64,000 nucleotides of DNA from Diadophis punctatus similis. Taxonomy: Eukaryota > Chordata > Lepidosauria > Squamata > Dipsadidae. How positions within the stretch are numbered: position 1 is the stretch's first letter; each line of letters starts with the position of its first letter. Shown here piece by piece: positions 61,481 to 64,000 of the stretch. The translations under genes and the position numbers were made by a program. The stretch covers positions 124,001 to 188,000 of the forward strand of contig JALIGW010000155.1 of assembly GCA_023053685.1 (NCBI GenBank). The letters run 5' to 3'. The notes beneath the pieces are model-generated. The model had not been told where the DNA came from and did no database searches. It saw only the letters and a list, made by a program, of their open reading frames with translations.

Positions 61481-63280
61481 GATGCTTTCGGGCTGAATTG
61501 AGAACTAAGGCGAATTCTGTGTTAGACCTTGGACTAGCTCTTCAGGGAAGGCTCGGAATCGAAAATCAAGCGAGAATTCGGCTTTCCAGCCCGTGGGGAA
61601 CAGGAATATATGTTTCTTTTTCATTTCTGAGGTGTTTGTCAAAAGTGATGTTTTTGGGATGAATTGAGAAATAAGGCGAATGCTGTGTTAGACCTTTGGC
61701 TAGCTCTTCAGGGAAGGCTCGGAATCGAAAATCAAGCGAGAATTCAGCTTTCCAGCCCGTGGGGAACAGGAATATGTGTTTCTTTTTCATTTCTGAGGTG
61801 TTTGTCAAAAGTGATGTTTTTGGGCTGAATTGAGAACTAAGGCGAATGCTGTGTTAGACCTTGGGCTAGCTCTTCAGGGATAGGTCGGAATCAAAAATCA
61901 AGCGAGAATTCGGCTTTCCAGCCGGTTGGGAACAGTAATATGTGTTTCTTTTTCATTTCTGAGGTGTTTGTCAAAAGTGATGTTTTTGGGCTTAATTGAG
62001 AAATAAGGCGAATGCTGTGTTAGACCTTGGGCTAGCTCTTCAGGGAAGGCTCAGAATCGAAAATCAAGTGAGAATTTGGCTTTCCAGCCCGTGGGGAATA
62101 GGAATATGTGTTTCTTTTTCATTTCTGAGGTGTTTGTCAAAAGTGATGCTTTTGGGCTGAATTGAGAACTAAGGCGAATTCTGTGTTAGACCTTGGGCTA
62201 GCTCTTCAGGGAAGGCTTGGAATCGAAAATCAAGTGAGAATTCGGCTTTCCAGCCCATGGGGAAGAGGAATATGTGTTTCATTTTCATTTCTGAGGTGTT
62301 TGTGGAAAGTGATGTTTTTGGCTGAATTGAAAAATAAGGCGAATGCTGTGTTAGACCTTGGGCTAGCTCTTTAGGGAAAGGTCGGAATCAAAAATCAAGT
62401 GAGAATTCGGCGTTCCAGACCGTGAGGAACAGTAATATGTGTTTCATTTTCATTTCTGAGGTGTTTGTCAAAAGTGATGTTTTTGGACTGAATTGAGTCC
62501 TAAGGCGAATGCTGTGTTAGACCTTGGGCTAGCTCTTCAGGGAAGGCTCGGAATCGAAAATCAAGCGACAATTCGGCTTTCCAACACGTGGGTAACAGGA
62601 ATATGTGTTTCTTTTTCATTTCTGAGGTGTTTGTCAAAAGTGATGTTTTTTGGCTGAATTGAGAACTAAGGCGAATGCTGTGTTAGACCTTGGGCTAGCT
62701 CTTCAGGGAAGGCTCGGAATCGAAAATCAAGCGAGAATTCGGCTTTCCAGCCCGTGGGGAACAGGAATATGTGTTTCTTTTTCATTTCTGAGGTGTTTGT
62801 CAAAAGTGATGTTTTTGGGCTGAATTGAGAAATAAGGCGAATGCTGTGTTAGAGTTTGGGCTAGATCTTCAGGGTAGGCTCGGAATCGAAAATCAAGCGA
62901 GAATTCGGCTTTCCAGCCTGTGCGGAACAGGAATATGTGTTTCATTTTCATTTCTGAGGTGTTTGTCAAAAGTGATGTTTTTGGGCTGAATTGAGAAATA
63001 AGGCGAATGCTGTGTTAGACCTTGGGCTAGCTCTTCAGGGAAGGCTCAGAATGGAAAATCAAGCGAGAATTCGGCTTTCCAGCCCGTGGGGAACAGGAAT
63101 ATGCGTTTCATTTTCACTTCTGAGGTGTTTGTCAAAAGTCATGTTTTATGGCTGTATTGAGTCCTAAGGCGAATGCTGTGTTAGACCTTGGGCTAGCTCT
63201 CCAGGGTAGGCTCGGAATCAAAAATCAAGCGAGAATTCAGCTTTCCAGCCCATGGGGGAACAGGAATATGTGTTTCTTTT
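61481..63280. repeat. Divergent right-edge monomers, copy 1 of an 11-monomer spacing
   Basis: Private substitutions are denser here than elsewhere. Examples are gatgctttcg (61481), aatatatgttt, gccggttgggaacagtaat (61922), gtggaaagtg (62303), cgttccagaccgtgagg (62410), ccaacacgtgggtaac (62581), gcgtttcattttcactt (63104) and gttttatggctg (63144). 61481-62170 is repeated at +1826 bp. The intervening monomers are not repeated inside the window. BglII is at 62863. No gene. Confidence 0.82.
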
Positions 63281-64000
63281 TCATTTCTGAGGTGTTTGTC
63301 AAAAGTGATGCTTTCGGGCTGAATTGAGAACTAAGGCGAATTCTGTGTTAGACCTTGGACTAGCTCTTCAGGGAAGGCTCGGAATCGAAAATCAAGCGAG
63401 AATTCGGCTTTCCAGCCCGTGGGGAACAGGAATATATGTTTCTTTTTCATTTCTGAGGTGTTTGTCAAAAGTGATGTTTTTGGGATGAATTGAGAAATAA
63501 GGCGAATGCTGTGTTAGACCTTTGGCTAGCTCTTCAGGGAAGGCTCGGAATCGAAAATCAAGCGAGAATTCAGCTTTCCAGCCCGTGGGGAACAGGAATA
63601 TGTGTTTCTTTTTCATTTCTGAGGTGTTTGTCAAAAGTGATGTTTTTGGGCTGAATTGAGAACTAAGGCGAATGCTGTGTTAGACCTTGGGCTAGCTCTT
63701 CAGGGATAGGTCGGAATCAAAAAATCAAGCGAGAATTCGGCTTTCCAGCCGGTTGGGAACAGTAATATGTGTTTCTTTTTCATTTCTGAGGTGTTTGTCA
63801 AAAGTGATGTTTTTGGGCTTAATTGAGAAATAAGGCGAATGCTGTGTTAGACCTTGGGCTAGCTCTTCAGGGAAGGCTCAGAATCGAAAATCAAGTGAGA
63901 ATTTGGCTTTCCAGCCCGTGGGGAATAGGAATATGTGTTTCTTTTTCATTTCTGAGGTGTTTGTCAAAAGTGATGCTTTTGGGCTGAATTGAGAACTAAG
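63281..64000. repeat. Divergent right-edge monomers, copy 2, running off the window
   Basis: Repeats 61455-62173 at +1826/1827 bp, including gatgctttcg (63307), aatatatgttt and ggttgggaacagtaat (63751). A 1-bp A insertion near 63722 shifts the spacing by one. The copy is still matching at the last base, so the duplication extends beyond 64000. Confidence 0.85.

Larger units (their letters stand above)
1..64000. repeat. Satellite DNA array, 166-bp monomer, about 385 head-to-tail copies
   Basis: The same 166-bp unit repeats from the first base to the last with no intervening unique sequence and no inverted copies. Landmarks in each unit, in order, are a GAATTC(GG) start, the motif ttccagcc, a ggggaacagg block, a T-rich stretch, tcaaaagtgatg, ggctgaattga, a GCTAGC site and ggaatcaaaaatcaagcga. 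Copies differ at a limited set of diagnostic positions. About 13 small indels occur, near 1873, 2958, 3334, 5839, 11149, 35138, 35896, 41131, 41736, 44022, 62320, 63253 and 63722. Their net of -8 bp accounts exactly for the spacing between EcoRI sites at 1158 and 63400. Satellites of this size class are typical of eukaryotic centromeres (human alpha satellite 171 bp, Arabidopsis 178 bp). The centromeric assignment is inference, because no kinetochore mark can be read from sequence. No gene is supported anywhere in the window. Confidence 0.98.

Noticed and set aside
1..64000. CRISPR array
   Set aside because: Repeats are 166 bp and contiguous, without unique spacers, and no cas genes are present.
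1..64000. Transposon, LTR or other insertion interrupting the satellite
   Set aside because: The 166-bp register runs continuously from start to end, with only 1-3 bp slips. No non-satellite sequence was found.
1..64000. Telomeric, rDNA or tRNA-derived repeat
   Set aside because: No telomere-type short motif arrays, no recognisable rRNA segments, and no tRNA A/B-box arrangement in the monomer.

Overview
The window is one uninterrupted array of satellite DNA. Every part of it reads as head-to-tail copies of a single monomer of about 166 bp, roughly 385 copies, all in the same orientation. I see no protein-coding gene, RNA gene, transposon insertion, CRISPR array or unique sequence. The monomer is about 43% GC with a marked excess of G over C on the + strand. 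It normally carries one EcoRI and one NheI site, so either enzyme should give a 166-bp ladder. The open frames of 60-116 codons are by-products of the repeat: 166 is not a multiple of 3, so the frame rotates from copy to copy.

This is eukaryotic constitutive heterochromatin. A nucleosome-scale monomer, layered higher-order repeats (HORs) and near-identical multi-kilobase blocks all fit a centromeric or pericentromeric array. I cannot name the species. The variation is dominated by CG/TG/CA triplets at fixed sites, which points to a host with cytosine methylation. CAG/CTG sites hardly vary, which leans weakly towards CpG-only methylation (animal-like) rather than CpG plus CHG (plant-like).

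Layout. 1-1.3 kb: an older-looking module that recurs at 47.6 and 58.4 kb. 0.5-5.5 kb: a 15-monomer tandem duplication containing a 5-monomer sub-repeat. 4.5-15.1 kb: a 32-monomer (5310 bp) tandem duplication built partly from an 11-monomer (1826 bp) HOR, with a third partial 11-mer to 16.7 kb. 18.6-29.8 kb: a 33/34-monomer tandem duplication again built on the 11-mer, with a clean one-monomer deletion in the first copy. 30.5-35.5 kb: a 10-monomer repeat in three copies. 36.1-40.6 kb: a 14-monomer duplication. 44.1-48.2 kb and 54-55.8 kb: a 4-monomer (664 bp) HOR. 52.3-53.4 kb: a 3-monomer duplication. 57-61.5 kb: a dispersed 7-monomer block. 61.5-64 kb: more divergent monomers, themselves duplicated at an 11-monomer spacing and running off the window.

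There are only about 13 small length changes in the whole array. Their sum (net -8 bp) accounts exactly for the phase between the EcoRI sites at 1158 and 63400, so the repeat register is well determined. The history appears to be one of nested unequal exchange that preserves register, with the youngest expansions in the interior and decay at the right edge.
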